Under the pieces are notes generated by a model, which saw nothing but the letters and a program-made list of their open reading frames with translations, was not told the origin of the DNA and made no database searches. From Pseudoscleropodium purum (Eukaryota > Streptophyta > Bryopsida > Hypnales > Brachytheciaceae), in contig OZ017801.1 in NCBI GenBank assembly GCA_963969395.1, positions 21,767,611 through 21,831,610 of the forward strand: 64,000 bases of DNA, read 5' to 3'. Shown here piece by piece: positions 1 to 12,309 of the stretch. A program made the position numbers and the translations under genes. Numbering within the stretch: position 1 is the first letter of the stretch; each line of letters begins with the position of its first letter.

Positions 1-569
1 CAACACATAGGGAAAAAATAGTAAGTAGAAAGAAGTAGAAAATGAATCAAAAAACTAAATTGTTAATAATTTAGTTATGGAATTGAAAAATTCCAATTCC
101 AATGGTTGCAATGTTTTAATAAACAAACTTCACCTTAAATTTTTATTTTTTTCCAAAAATATTTAAAATTGAGTTCAATAAAGAACTTCAAAGTTTATTT
201 TGGAGTAGAGAATCATTAATTGCCCACAAACTAAAGCACCTCATAACTTTTGACTCATTAATCAAAATGGAATAATTCAAATCTTTCTTTATATATATAT
301 ATCTAAAAATTTAATTTCAAAATTTAATTTTGAAAAAAATATTTTTTTCAGATCTGCCCGGACTCCCTAAGTTGAGAAACAAACTACATATTAGGCCATA
401 ACTTTTGACTCATATTTCCAAATGTCTTGAAATTTGTGGACGTGAAAGATATTCCTTGTTCACACCTTCTATTAAAATTTGGGCCTAAAATATGGAAATC
501 TCCACCCACATGCACCTGCCCAAAAAAGTTATGTTGCCAAAAAACACACATTGATCCTTTAGGGGTTAA
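1..569 (+). repeat. TTAA-bordered repeat, copy A (5' end cut by window)
   Basis: Positions 1-300 match 33289-33600 in the same orientation, including the shared stretches near 'atagtaagtaga' and 'ggagtagag'. The copy ends at 557-569 with CTTTAGGGGTTAA, the same terminus as the full-length element at 32928-33869. It is AT-rich and non-coding. The start lies outside the window. Confidence 0.7.
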
Positions 570-1256
570 TTAATGAAATGAAAGTTATGAGGAATTTTGA
601 TTTGTGGGTAGTTATGGATTCTCTACTCTAAAATAAATTTGAAGTTATTTATTAAACTCAATCTTCAATATTTGAAAATGAAATAAAATCATACAATGTA
701 GGTTGTTTATTACAATGTTACAACCATTGGGATTGTCATTTTTCAATTCCATAATTAATTCCAAAAAATTTAGTATTTTGAATAATTTACTACTTCTTTC
801 TACTTACTATTTTTTTTCCTATATGTTGTACAATTCCAATTGATTTGAATTTTTTTTCAAGCATGTAGCCAATTTGCTTTGAAGAATAAATCCAAAGAAG
901 CACCACCATTTGGGATATTTTTTCATACAAATGTGACCTTGTGAAGGGTAGTTGCTTTGTTTTTTAGGACCTAAAAAGGATTTTTGTCAATTCAAACACT
1001 AATATCTTGCAAAAAAATTTGCAACTTTTTTTTTGCAACTTCTAAAACTTGTATATAACATCATCCTTTCGATATATGTATCTGAAAATATTTTCTAAGA
1101 AAAAATTTGGAACTTGTACTAAAAATGACATTTTTGGAGCATTTTTGATGAAAACATAGTCAAGTAAGTTTTGGATTTGAGGGCATTGATACATTTGTGT
1201 TGACTCAAAAACTAGAATTGCTATTTTAGAAGACAAATTATTAGCACTTTTAGGGG
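570..1256 (-). repeat. TTAA-bordered repeat, copy B (inverted, abutting copy A)
   Basis: This is the reverse complement of the family seen at 32928-33869. 575-830 is inverted relative to 1-250, and 1090-1165 matches 32945-33010 reversed. A degraded terminus, CTTTTAGGGG without the final TTAA, lies at 1247-1256. Together copies A and B form a large imperfect palindrome. It looks like two family members side by side in opposite orientation, B truncated at its 3' side. The 64-codon minus-strand frame here has no protein character. Confidence 0.65.
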
Positions 1257-1622
1257 AAGACCTATTTGTTTAAAGTAAAAATACATAAAATAACTAGATC
1301 ATATACAATGAAAAAGGAAAAGTGATAACTATTGCAAAATGAGCCAATGCATTTACCCAAAAATGGTGATTCAAAAAATTTTAAGATAAAAAATGATTAG
1401 TTTGTTTTAAAAGATAACCTAAAAAAGAAGTCAAGGCTTGTTTGGATTTGTCTACACTTAGAAACCCTATTCTTCATAATTTTCTCTTCACTGGACATTG
1501 CCATATATAAAATTACTCAAACATATCAATAAAATACCAATTATAAGTAGAGATTTACAAATATCGATTCAACTCATTTGTCTCAAATTCTCTTTGGATC
1601 TATTTTATGGACAAACAAAAAT
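1257..1622. other. Non-coding stretch flanking SABATH copy 1
   Basis: AT-rich. From about 1430 it is alignable with 22860-23090, the sequence downstream of the intact SABATH gene (shared 'cataattttctctt' and 'ggacattgcca'). The duplicated block therefore begins before the coding part. I see no gene. Confidence 0.5.
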
Positions 1623-3576
1623 CTATTTTTGGATCAATATAGCCAATATGCAATCAATAGGTAAGCTAGACACCTTCTTCTCTTGTATAGCCATAGTAGC
1701 ATTTTTATCCAAGCGTGGCACTGCTCCACACCAATATGTTCCACCATGATAGAATCCACAAGGCTCCTTGTAAATTTTTTGGTGAACTACCTATATGCCT
1801 CAAGGTCAATAAAAATCTTCTCCACTTTGTCTAGTAGGAAGTAATTTTGCCGCTTGATCTCACACTATTTGATGTGGAAAGCATTTATTGACTCTATAAC
1901 TACATTCATCTTGTTCACACTATAAAAGTATGTTGGAACATTGAAGATATCTCTTTTTTCTTCTTCTATAATACCTTGCAATATTGAAATCTCTCCAAAG
2001 ATTTGTAAGAAAGTCATTAGAATGAAATGGGCTAGATCACCTTGTTGTGCATGTAACAAAACTTTGTAGGCTTAGAATCTCTTTGTTGAGTATTCCTTAA
2101 GGGCCAAGGAGAGAGGTTAAGTAATTGTTTGAACATGTAGAAAATTTTGGTGCTCAAAGAAAATTTTAAAAAATGTTGAAAGCACTAATAGCATGTTGGT
2201 TATCATCATTCCAAAGAACAAACTTCTCATAGAATCTTAAAATCATAATAATATCAAAATCATACAAATGGAATGAGTTTGGTATTTAAATATTATTACT
2301 CGAATAACTTTAATTTGTTAGTTCTTAGTATCTATTTGCTTTAAGGTTAAGAGTTTGACAATTGTAGAATGTTCAACCTCTAGCCATCTACTATGGAAGA
2401 TTATATGGGAAGAAATATGAGGAAATTACATGTTTCGATTTGAGGTAAAAGATTGGCATTGACATCCCTTGAACCTAAGTAAGATTCACCCTTCACCAAG
2501 CAATAATATATATGACTTAAATGATAACTAAAGTAAGTACTTTGTGATTGGCATCCTTAAATATATACCATACATGAAAAAAAACATACGAAAAGTATTA
2601 ATTTATTCAAATTTGGGGTAGACACAATTGCAATTAGCTATTTTTTTTAAAAATTGACTTGAGAAAACTAAAGAATACCTCAATGACAAGTTCTTCCCAC
2701 ATTGCCTCAAAGACTTTAGTAAAGGGCCCTGCATACTCCCCCTCCCTAGCCCATTGAATCTCTGGATGACACTCATCCGCGTGACCAGGAGTGTAAAAGA
2801 GAACAAGACCACCCGGGATGACTTCATTTGCTCGAGATAGCAAAAAATCATGAAGATCTTGCCTTGCAGTTTGTGTGAAGGCATGCACTGCTGCAACGTT
2901 CTTGTTATCATGTATCCACACTCTTTCCCTTGTTGTAAGCTGACAAAGATTTGTGCAGCACTGCATCAGGCACCTTGATAACAGAGCAATTTTGTCACAA
3001 CTTAATTTTAGTCTGCCCAATGTGTGACAAAACTTAACTCAAGTCCACTGTCATGATTTTGTCCAGCTTGTTATACTACATGCAGTGACCAACAATAATT
3101 TTGACAATCGAACTACATTTCTCAGTTACACTGATAAATTGCATGAAATGTTACATGTGACATCCATTGTATCGAGAAGACAGAGATTGCGACATGAAGA
3201 CTTCCCCTCGGAAAGAGGCGTCCGTAGAATGATCCCACGATTGTCGTGGCATAGAAATCCTCCATGCTCGTTTGCGTCTTCCTCCAATCCTCCAATTGAA
3301 GGAACAAAGCGTTGAAATCATTGGGAGGCAAGTCACAGAAGAAATACTGCAACTCATCAGGAAATGTCCTCCCACTACTCAACCTTGCTCAGCACACACT
3401 TTGGTAACAGATCTCCGCATATCCAAGAGTATTCACTCCCACGGAGCATCCGAAATTAGCCATACGAATTGTGCTCCCGCTGCAGTCCTTGAATAATTCC
3501 AGCTCCTTAATCTCTTGCTCCAAGATCGGCTTCAAGATATTTATGGATTGAGATTGCAATGATGAGTTTCTGGTGT
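1623..3576 (-). pseudogene. SABATH methyltransferase pseudogene (copy 1)
   Basis: This is a paralogue of the intact gene at 23088-25223, colinear through all three exons and both introns. Exon 1 remnants (about 3155-3576) keep the RNSSLQ motif, a glycine-rich SAM motif (NFGCSVGVNTL) and the SFYGRLFP segment. Exon 2 (about 2690-2980) keeps IPGGLVLFY and PFTKVFEAMWEEL. Exon 3 (1623-2012) keeps GIIEEEKRDIFNVP and a C-terminal EKKVS block. It is clearly dead. There is a TGA in exon 1 after the YQSVC segment, and the first donor is CAC|ATGTAA where the paralogue has CAG|GTAATG. A one-base insertion in exon 2 precedes the WIHDN segment, and a TAG follows AFHIK in exon 3. Homology to the paralogue stops at about 3576, so the start codon and first ~45 codons are missing. 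No product is expected. Confidence 0.85.
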
Positions 3577-4180
3577 TTCTGGAGTATTGAAATATCAAAC
3601 GTATTTTGGGAGATAAAAGTGTACTTGATTCCGCAACTTTTCTTGGTTTGAAGTTTTTTGAAAAAATATAGTCCACTATGTCTAAATGAGGTCTAAAATT
3701 TGACATTTATCACAATTCCTACATTTCCACTTAATCATGAGTGGAGGAGCTCTTTTTTGATCCTCATTCACATATCCCACATGGTTTGTTTCACCCACGA
3801 CTACTTCACTAGTATAAAGATCTTTCCTCGACTCCTGCACCAATTTGAGATTGGCTATAGGATTGAGTTGAATGAGTGGCGCAGGAAATGGAATATGTGG
3901 CATGAGACCCACATCATTTTCGCAGTTTTCTTATTGAAAATCTTGTTTACTCTATCATTCTCTTCTACTTTGTTGGAAAAATCAATTTTAAAGCAAAATG
4001 ACAGGCAGGTTGTGGGGTCTTCAGAGGGCTGTGGAGCAGCCCCCAATCTGCCCGCATCCCAGCCCTGCCCCCGAAAGAGGTGCAGTGGGACCTTGTGTGT
4101 AACCAGCCCCCCTGTAGTGACACCAAAGTTTTAATTAACAGCAAGTGCGAACGTACCATTAATCGCTTACAGAAGTTTGA
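3577..4180. other. Unrelated insert replacing the 5' end of SABATH copy 1
   Basis: The sequence has no counterpart between the first exon and upstream region of copy 2. It contains a GC-rich patch at about 3995-4115 in an otherwise AT-rich stretch. The 144- and 105-codon frames here have no recognisable domain and overlap on both strands. I read it as inserted or rearranged DNA that removed the start of copy 1. Confidence 0.5.
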
Positions 4181-4500
4181 TTCACACTCTAGAAGTTCTA
4201 CTGTACAGTACATTGAAGCAACGGTGTCATTCTTGCCCATCTTTCCTACTGCACTTCATGAGGAAATTGTCCTCGCACTTACATATGCGAAATGATGAGA
4301 AGAACCAGAATATGCGGAGTCAATGAGTCAGAGTGTCAATTACAAGAGCAGATACCCAGTTGTTACGTACATCTCATTTAAAGCAGAAAGAACAATGCCT
4401 GCCATAGTTGACAGTAGAGACGGCCCAGGAGAAAATTATGATATCACCAAAAGGGACACCACATCTTGGCCCTTCTGTAAAGCCTCGCTTTGTATGCTAA
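4181..4500. repeat. Upstream region duplicated with SABATH copy 2
   Basis: It aligns with 25845-26130 upstream of the intact SABATH gene. Shared blocks include 'agttctactgta', 'gatgtcattctt'-like, 'agaaccagaatatg' and 'atcaccaaaag'. The original duplication therefore included promoter-distal sequence as well as the gene. Confidence 0.65.
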
Positions 4501-7085
4501 GCAGCGTTTGGGAAGTTTTTTTGAGTTGCCCCGGTAATTTTCCTCCTCTTTGTAAAGGGATTGGTTTTTTTTCTTAGAGGCACCGGTTGCATCCTCTCCT
4601 TATCAAAATCTTTCGGTTTATTTCCTCTAGTATCAAATTCTCACCGGCCAATTTCCTTCAACTTCAAATTTTATAAAGGTTGCAATGCATCCTCCATATA
4701 ATTTGAAAATAATCTATTTTTCATGGCAATTATTGCGATTGTCATTTATGTATGTATTGTTCTCACATGTCTCAAATTTATCAATTCTTCATTGATCAAA
4801 GTATTTGCAACTTGATGTCAATGAGCAAGATTTCGTGGTTGATGCAATAACTTCATTCAACATAGCTTGAATATTGATATGCAAGTTTTGCACGGATTAC
4901 TTGTAAAACTTGCATATCATTAATATTATCTGTCATGGTGCCAAAATCCAACTTTCATGTCAACCTTCAAAGATCATCACTAATTGTAGTGTGGTAAGCA
5001 AGCAACTAGTAATGGTGCCAAACAATCCTAAATACAACTAGATAACTATGACAATTCTAAGTGATAGGCACAAATAAATATCAATTTGTAATACCACAAA
5101 GAATCAATGAAAATCTTCATTTTCAAGAAATTTAGCTCCTACAAAAAACTTGACAACTTCTTCACGCTTACTCCAAAAACCATGTAATACTCTTGCTCTA
5201 CCACCAAGCCACTTTTACAATAAAAAAGATTCAAATACTAGACAAAGCCTCAATCTTTGTATACATCTTGAAAGTTAGTTTAAGAAGAAGTAGTATCCAC
5301 CTTGTCCAAGAAGATACCCACCTCTAGTAACCTGGGTATTAGCCTTGAATTTTAAATTGCAAGCAGCTAAGATCCAACAATTTATGGAAGTGGTGGCTAA
5401 ATAGCCCCCATTTATTTTTGCACACCGGTAGGTTGCTAGTCCTACTAATGTTTTGTCTGGTTTTCCATCCTCCATTTTCACACTCCAACCGGTTATTTTC
5501 CCAAAGACATTGGCTAACAACGAACTAATTGCCAGTTCTTCCTAGACATTGATGCTAAGAGCATCTCCATGTGTCCCGAAAAGCAAACGACTTTCTAATG
5601 GAGGCTTGTAAAACCGCCCCACCTAAATTGCAAAATGGATGATTTAGTAACAGGCTAGCTTGTAAATTACAAGATGATTGGCAAAAGAGTGTAGTTTTGC
5701 CAACCAAAACGAGGCCTGCTCACGGCTTGTATATAATAGAATGCAACAAAATGATTTAAATTTGCTATGGCACTTGCTACAAGCAGACAAACTTGTTGCA
5801 GCATTTTTCTGAACAAGACAAACTCTATGCAATACTTTTTTCAGTGCTTCCTTGACGTGCCTATAGTTCATTCGACATCAAAGCCTTGATTCCGGCACTT
5901 GCTAATTCTAGATCTCCATGTACTGCATTTTCTTGATTCTTTATGTCCACATAATTAGTTACATTGACTTATTAAGAGTGAACCAGTGAGGTGCAACACA
6001 CCACTCAACTTGCAAAGTAGATGGCTCTACTTTTTGGTTGGCCTTGTTCTTTTGTTTGTTTCCTGTCCTTGTTTGTTGTTCGTTATGCTTTGTCTCTCAC
6101 CAGGCCACCTGTATCTCGTGCTTTGTATCATGATGATCACCCATTTTCAATTAGTTAAGCAATTTAGCTTGTTTGTGACATGGAGAAGGTTGAAGAAAAA
6201 ATTATTCCATTTAGAAAAATAGATTGAAGAAGTATTTCATAATTTTTGACAATTTTTTCCTAAATATGTAGGCAAATCAATTTCCAACCATAGACTAGTT
6301 ACAAAACCAATGTAGGTGATCATTGTGATTTTCAATGTACATGTTGTGATCATTATATGATTTCAATATACACCTCCCAAACATTTCTACTATTCTTGTT
6401 GTACATGAGTTGCCACCTGTAGTCTAATTGTAAATTTATTTTTTGCTCAATTGGTAGTTTTGTTGGTAGATTACAGTCTTAATCAATTGGGAGCGTAACA
6501 GTGAGGTTATATTGGATAGTTTACCGATTGGGAATAGTATTATGCATACTATAGATCTAAACATGCATTTAGATTATCAATCGGTGGATTTGGATCAGGG
6601 TGAGTCTGAGAACTTAGGCTCAGTTTCCTTCCAATTCTATTTAGTCTTCATTATAGTGTCACAGGAGCTCCTTTCAATCGCTGGAAGTAAAAAAACAATT
6701 GTTGTGATTTTGTGCTTGTAATTAATATAATAGAAAAAAAAATCAATTATGAATTTGAGTATGAGATTGGAGTGTGTGACAATTGGAGGGGATGAGAACT
6801 ATGTGCATCGTGTTTGAATGAAATGATTGTTGAGAAATTGTGTATATATGATTGAATGATTTGTGAATGGAGTTGAAGGCTGTGAGAACTGATTGGAGTG
6901 GTTAATTAAATGCTAGATTATGTGAATTGTAGAATTGTGGAAATTGTTAAAAATCAATTGTGAATTAACATATGAATTGAATTTGGGATTATTGTGAAGA
7001 GTAGAGAATGTTGAGTGTGTTTAAACAATAGAAAAATGTATGTTAATCTGAACAAGCGATTGGAAGAATGAGTGTATTGAAATTG
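4501..7085. other. Non-coding stretch
   Basis: No convincing gene. It contains a perfect 15-bp inverted repeat (4875-4889 with 4915-4929, 25-nt loop). A plant-MITE-like motif, AGAGCATCTCCA, lies at about 5558. A CAATTGG/ATTGGGA-rich low-complexity stretch runs from about 6480 up to the LTR insertion. Short ORFs at 5275-5520, 5986-6222 and 6512-6721 have no recognisable domain. Confidence 0.5.
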
Positions 7086-8273
7086 GGAGTTGTCGCAGCA
7101 CAGGGCAGGTCAATTCCTCATTATACTCACAAAAATCGCTCTAGAGTATAACTAAGTGACTCTAAAGATCGAACCCACGAGATCCTGTGAAGTATCTAGC
7201 TCTATTAAGCAGTTAAGCTCAGTCAGTATGCCAATCTTACTTTCCGGTCCTAGATCTAGAACCAGAAATACCACCACACCGGGTAACTATAGACCGGATT
7301 ACTCCTTCTTCCGGTCCTACTAACTATCCGGTCCATACAAATACCCAAATCCCAGGATCTCACAATTTCCGATCCTGGAAATCCGTCCTGACCAATCCGG
7401 TCGGGATGGTCATCCTGTATCCGTAATCCTATCCGGTTTAGTTTTGCCTCTGTTTCACCATCAGAGGGGTCGCCGCTTAATTTTGAGAGTGGTAGGCCCA
7501 CCACTCCTTCCGTGACTTATAGTGGCTGAAGACCCACTGTCCTACTTCCTAAACTCCTAAGCTAATCCGGATCCGGTTTGGTCCTTCACAACAACCCAGA
7601 TAGCAATCCGGGTTGTAGGTCACACAAAGACCCCACACTCGACCCTCTCGTACTACAACGACCTTGATGCTACTTCCGATCCGTGCGAAGACAAGTAGTT
7701 ACAAGTGCACCCGTCCGTTCCAACATCAACTAAAGTTCTTCCGTTACCCCTACGGGTGGTGAGACCTCACAGGAGATCGGACACTCGACCGGATTTCCCA
7801 CCCGGGAGTTCTAGCGTAGCTAAGGAATCCCTCCCTACCCGCCTAGCCTAACAACGGCTTTCTCACCCGGAATTTCAAACTCTAGACGTGCTAAGGAACT
7901 AAGTTCACTCCCAACTCTTTGATACCTACTCACATGCACCTTGGATCGGAAAAGAAACACCAAGGGGAGAAATCACTCGCAAACCAACTCGTACTATCCT
8001 AACTCCACATCATACAATGCTGTCGCGCTGGAGAGAGACACACAATGAAGAGAATAGAAAAGTACAAGAAGTTTGCAAAATGAAAAACTCCCAGTTCCCA
8101 TCTCAGGAACCGATTTATATACAAAGGGTAAAAACCCTAAAAGCACAAAAAGGAGCGGAAAACCCGTGGGGGTCCGCCGCCATCCTAATCTAACTTCCGG
8201 TCTAACCTAATACTGTTGAGCCGGATCCGGATCCGGATCCGCTCCTACTTCTAACTGAAATCCAAAATCCTAT

Positions 8274-8819
8274 CTACCCTATAACTCTGGATCCTACAGT
8301 CGGGCTTCCGATCTCCGGGACTAGCTCCTCGAAGACTTCACTCAAATTTCGGACCCGTTCCCCCTCCGCAGGATTCGATCCGGGTGGAGACTCCAGGTCG
8401 ATGGTGATATCCGGTCTCGTGCCCGGAGTCCCAGTCCGTGCAGACTTCTTGGACTCAGGAGTCCAATCCTTCCTATCCTTCTGAATGGTTGCGTCCGGAA
8501 AGAGATCCGGTAGAGAGATGTCCGAAAGATGAATACCTTTGTCGCACGTCGCTCCAGTCAGCTTCCGGCTGCTCTCCTCGATCCGGTCCGCAGCCTTCCG
8601 CCCCTCCACCATTGCCGTCTCCACCTGCTCAGCGAAGTCCGCGAGAATCCGGACCATCCGGGAACCGGACAGTTTCTTCTCTTCGTGGATCTTCTCGTCG
8701 AAGAGCTTCGCTTTGGCAGCGGCCGTTCCGGTCTCTCCCAAGACCGCCTTGATCTGCTCGGCTATCTTCCGAGTCTCCTCCGCCATCTCCCGTTCCTCAC
8801 GTTCTCTCTCCGATCTCAA
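8274..8819 (-). CDS. Hypothetical charged protein inside the LTR-like element
   Basis: An ORF of 181 codons that I do not recognise. Residues 1-25 are Glu/Arg-rich (RSEREREEREMAEE) and 26-90 are Ala/Glu/Lys-rich, consistent with a helical or coiled-coil segment. The C-terminal half is Pro/Ser/Asp-rich and probably disordered. A TATAAAAGG box lies 104 bp upstream (8923-8931, minus strand), with an 18-19-bp tandem repeat directly behind it. The ATG at 8819 is the first after the TATA box. A second Met at codon 12 is an alternative start. It lies wholly inside the element at 7091-9204, so it is probably element-encoded or a chance ORF in GC-richer DNA. Three overlapping plus-strand ORFs in the same stretch weaken the coding case. 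Confidence 0.3.
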   Translation of the reverse strand: MRSEREREEREMAEETRKIAEQIKAVLGETGTAAAKAKLFDEKIHEEKKLSGSRMVRILADFAEQVETAMVEGRKAADRIEESSRKLTGATCDKGIHLSDISLPDLFPDATIQKDRKDWTPESKKSARTGTPGTRPDITIDLESPPGSNPAEGERVRNLSEVFEELVPEIGSPTVGSRVIG

Positions 8820-8922
8820 CCGGAATCAAAACGAACAGAACACAAACGCACAAACGCCAAAAACTCAACCGCGCACGCTCAAGGTCGAGTTTCTAAAAGG
8901 GGGTGCAACAGTGAAAGCTCCT

Positions 8923-8931
8923 CCTTTTATA
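8923..8931 (-). promoter_or_regulatory. TATA box (TATAAAAGG)
   Basis: A perfect TATA element on the minus strand, 104 bp upstream of the ATG at 8819 and directly downstream (in minus-strand sense) of three CCGG-containing tandem units. It could be the LTR promoter if the element is read on the minus strand. Confidence 0.4.
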
Positions 8932-8945
8932 CTCCCTAGACCCTT

Positions 8946-9000
8946 TCCGGTTTGTCATCATAAATCCGGTTTACCATCATAATCCGGTTCATCATCATAA
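8946..9000. repeat. 18-19-bp tandem repeat, three units
   Basis: Units begin TCCGG at 8946, 8965 and 8983 and share the core 'catcataa'. The next TCCGG is at 9001. The array sits immediately upstream of the minus-strand TATA box, where LTR enhancer repeats would be expected. Confidence 0.6.
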
Positions 9001-9209
9001 TCCGGTCCTAGACCTAATCCGTGTTACATTCCGTTTCCGTCGTTAGTTACTCCTGACCGGATTAGATCCAAGAGGCCCACTACTTCACATTCCGTGCTAA
9101 TTTTGAGTTTTCCTTCTCCACCTAATTGGATCCGGTTAGCTAATGACTAGTTTCCATTCCTATTTTGGTGTATACTAAGAAAATCAAAATTTTAAGCTGC
9201 GACAGGAGT

Positions 9210-10739
9210 CAATTGGAGTAAATCAATTGGGGGAAATTGGGGAATTAATATCAATTGGGAAAGATGGTGTTGATCAAATTGAGAAGACCCGTGGATTAAG
9301 ATTAATCAATTGTGATTGTAATGCTGAAATTGTAAATGGAACAATTGGAGAGAATGAATGAGTAGCTAATCGGAATTTATCGAGAGAATTAAATCAGTGA
9401 TGGAAATAACATTAAAAGAAGAACCAATCGGGATTGTCAAAGCATATTGTGGCTAAGCCGCTAAGAAGATCAATCAGGAAAATTTACAGGAAGCTAGTTG
9501 CTGTGGTGTTTTGGTGTGAAGACCAATTGTTATTAAAAGAATAAACTTGGTGATTAAAGATTGGAGTAAGGTAAATTGAAAAAAGAACCATTGGAGAAAA
9601 GTTTGAAGAATTAAAGTATAGGATGCAATTGTGATAAGTAGTTCTACAACTGTAGCATAATGATACATAATAAAAAATTGTACAATTCACAATCTTGCAA
9701 TTGGTAAATCTATAGGATAAACTCTAGAATTTTGAATTGATGTAAACTTACCTCCTAGAGTTTGAATTCAACCCATAGGTGGATTTATTTGAAATAAAAA
9801 TTGATTTAAAAATTTATCTACACCATTTATAGCATAGCTGATCAGAAATTCAATAGTCTAAGTTGTGAAAGTAGGATATTGGTTGGAAATAAGTTGACTC
9901 CTTTAGTCTTTTTTATACAATGAAATCCCGTTTATTTGTGTCAAAAAAAAGGGAGAAGCTTTATGTGACTTTGATGAAATCCCAAAAAATTGTGCAAATG
10001 CTTATTGTGCAAGCAAGTACAGTGAGACCTCTTTAATTTGACTTTTCCTTAAAATATTTTCTAGAATATCCTATAAACTTGTCACACTATCCATAATGTC
10101 TTACTTTTAAGGCTTGAGCACAATTGTCTCATATTCAACCTATTTGACCTTTACCATGTAGCTATTTTTTTTGGCAAAAAGCTAGGCCAAATATAATAAT
10201 TGCCCTTTTTTCCGTTGTCCATGTGGTGGGGGCTAAATTTTTTTCAATGAATCCTATTGGTGATGATCTAACTTTTTGATGATAAACTTGGAAGAAATTG
10301 TTTGAAAGTGGTGACATATTCTAACACTTGGGGGAGTTGTTTTAAGGCTAAATAAATGAAATTCTTTAGAAGTAGTGATATGTTGTGGTACTTTGGGGAT
10401 TTGTTTAAGAGAAAGTAAGGTGAATTTATTGAGTGCTTCGAGTTGGCTTAGGCAACATCCTACATTGTATGCGGCTAAGCAAGGGTCCATCTATTTAGGA
10501 GAAAATCCTAGAACAAGCATGGATATTGAATTTCACTAATACAAATAACCTAAAGACTAAGTGCAAAGCCCATATGGATGATTTTCTCCTACTACTTATA
10601 AGTCATAGGCATCATTTATTTATATGAAAAAGTCTCCATGGTAGAGATCTTCAATAAATACATTAATTCCAACTATACATTCTAGATGGGTGTTTAAAGA
10701 ATCTTGTAATTTTATTTTGAAAAATGCAAAAAATCTAAA
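9210..10739. other. Non-coding stretch
   Basis: 9210-9700 continues the CAATTGG-rich host sequence interrupted by the LTR. Beyond that it is AT-rich with only short random ORFs (for example 10254-10490 minus) lacking any domain. I see nothing else. Confidence 0.5.
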
Positions 10740-11130
10740 GCACCTTTTGTGAGTTCCAATTTTGTCACCCAGGACTCAGGATTTATTTTTTGATTTCTTA
10801 TATGTTTTGAGTGTAGTTTTAGGTATTAAAAGATCTAAAAAAATCCAAACTCACATGACTGTAAATAAGGTAAAGACCCATCTTGTGTACATAGTAAGCC
10901 TATTAGTAGAAATTGCCTAACTATCTACACCTATTTGTATAATGAGACACAAATTGGCTAAAAATGGTCCAAGGAAATCTTGTAAGAACCCTAAGGTAGA
11001 TTTCCCATGATAGATTTTAGTTTCCCCATTTCAATAAAGAAATAGTAGAAACCTTAATTGTTAACCTATAGGTGTGGAAACTTGAATTGGAGCAACAAAG
11101 GGCATCTAGGACAAAAGTATGGTGATTTGG
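10740..11130 (+). repeat. Dispersed repeat, copy 1
   Basis: It aligns with 21610-22060 in the same orientation over about 400 bp with moderate divergence. Shared blocks include 'tttgtcac..aggact', 'tggtccaaggaaatc' against 'tggttcaagaaaaatcc', and 'agattttagttt'. It is non-coding and probably a fragment of an old retroelement. Confidence 0.5.
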
Positions 11131-12309
11131 ATCGAGAGCCGTGCTTGGAGTCTAACGGCGCAATCAATTTGTCAAGATTCTCTTTTTTGTAGAAGATTCC
11201 CTATTCATCGAAAATTAAAAGAAATAGCAAGATTTGTACTCCTTTTATATATGTATAAGGGAAGAATGTAAACTTGCACATCTCTTGAAGAACTCCATGA
11301 GAGGTTTCTTCCAAAGTCTCGGTTTTTTCTGATCATTCTAGATCTTTTTCCAAGCGGTTACCATCAGAATCTGATATGGTAAATTTGTGGAAATTACAAT
11401 GGATGCGGTAAAATCTCACTAAAAATTATTATAGCTTTTTTTATGTTTATGAAGCGCTCTAATAAGTTTTGTGACATTCCGATAGTGGGAGGTGCCAAAA
11501 TTAGCAACATTCTCCAAAATTGGCGAAATTAAAAATCAAGTGAAGAGTTGGCCGGCGTATCGAGAGCACACTACGTCGGAATAAAACAAAGATAGGCTCT
11601 TTTCTTACTTCCTTGAACCTATCTAGAAGCCTAGGCTAATTACTTTTAACTAAAAGTGTAAACTCTAAACCTTGAATTTTTATCCCATTTTCAATTTCTA
11701 GTCATTGCTAGGATTTTTTTTTTGTTGAGGTTGGAAAAGGAGTCAAGGGGTCCTTTGCACTAAAACCGTCCTTTTGAAGCTATTGATGCAATCTGTTTGT
11801 GATTTGGAGCATTTTTCTAAAATTTAGAAATTAGGTTCAACGTAAACAATCAAAATCTTAAGGATTAGGATGAAAATCTTAGATAATTAGATTACCTTGT
11901 AGGAATTGGGGGGGATGAAGCCCTTGGAAAAGTATTTAAGGACTCTCATTTTTCTTCCAAATATCTTCTTAAAGAAGGTTGAAGGGTGGAGCAACAATCC
12001 CTTTTTAGAGTTGGAGTTCCTTCTAAAATTTGGATTTAACCGATCAACAAATCCAAGGAAAGCTTGACCCCAAAGGAGTCACAAATCTAAGTTAGCAAAC
12101 CAAGACCTGGACAAGAGGGGGTCCAAGCAACCACAACCAACCATGTGGACCACGATGTAAACAATTGGAGTGGTTCCAACAAACCACAACTTGTCATGTG
12201 GTAGGCAGCTCTATGTACTGTTGTGGAGTACCTGAAGGATAGCCTGTATACCACAACGGAGTACCTGAGCAGTGCTAGGAGGTGTCTATGGAAAGTCAAG
12301 GAATGCCTT
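11131..12309. other. Non-coding stretch
   Basis: No ORF of note and no clear repeat structure. The Trp/Ser-rich 70-codon frame at 12087-12299 (minus) has no recognisable domain. Confidence 0.45.

Larger units (their letters stand above)
7091..9204. mobile_element. Probable solo LTR (2114 bp) with 5-bp target-site duplication
   Basis: The element starts TGTCGCAGC (7091-7099) and ends GCTGCGACA (9196-9204), a perfect 9-bp inverted terminus of TG...CA type. It is flanked by GGAGT on both sides (7086-7090 and 9205-9209), the 5-bp duplication typical of LTR-retrotransposon integrase. Base composition is much richer in GC than the CAATTGG-rich host DNA on either side. The first 150 bp include 'atcgaacccacgag', a style of LTR start I associate with plant Ty3/gypsy elements of the Tat type (from memory, not searched). 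No long terminal direct repeat, primer-binding site or polyprotein is visible, so a solo LTR left by recombination is the simplest reading. A non-autonomous element is the alternative. Confidence 0.65.

Noticed and set aside
8438..8982. Three overlapping plus-strand ORFs in the solo LTR
   Set aside because: They are mutually overlapping, Ser/Pro/Arg-rich, and opposite an ORF with better promoter context. They are most likely compositional.
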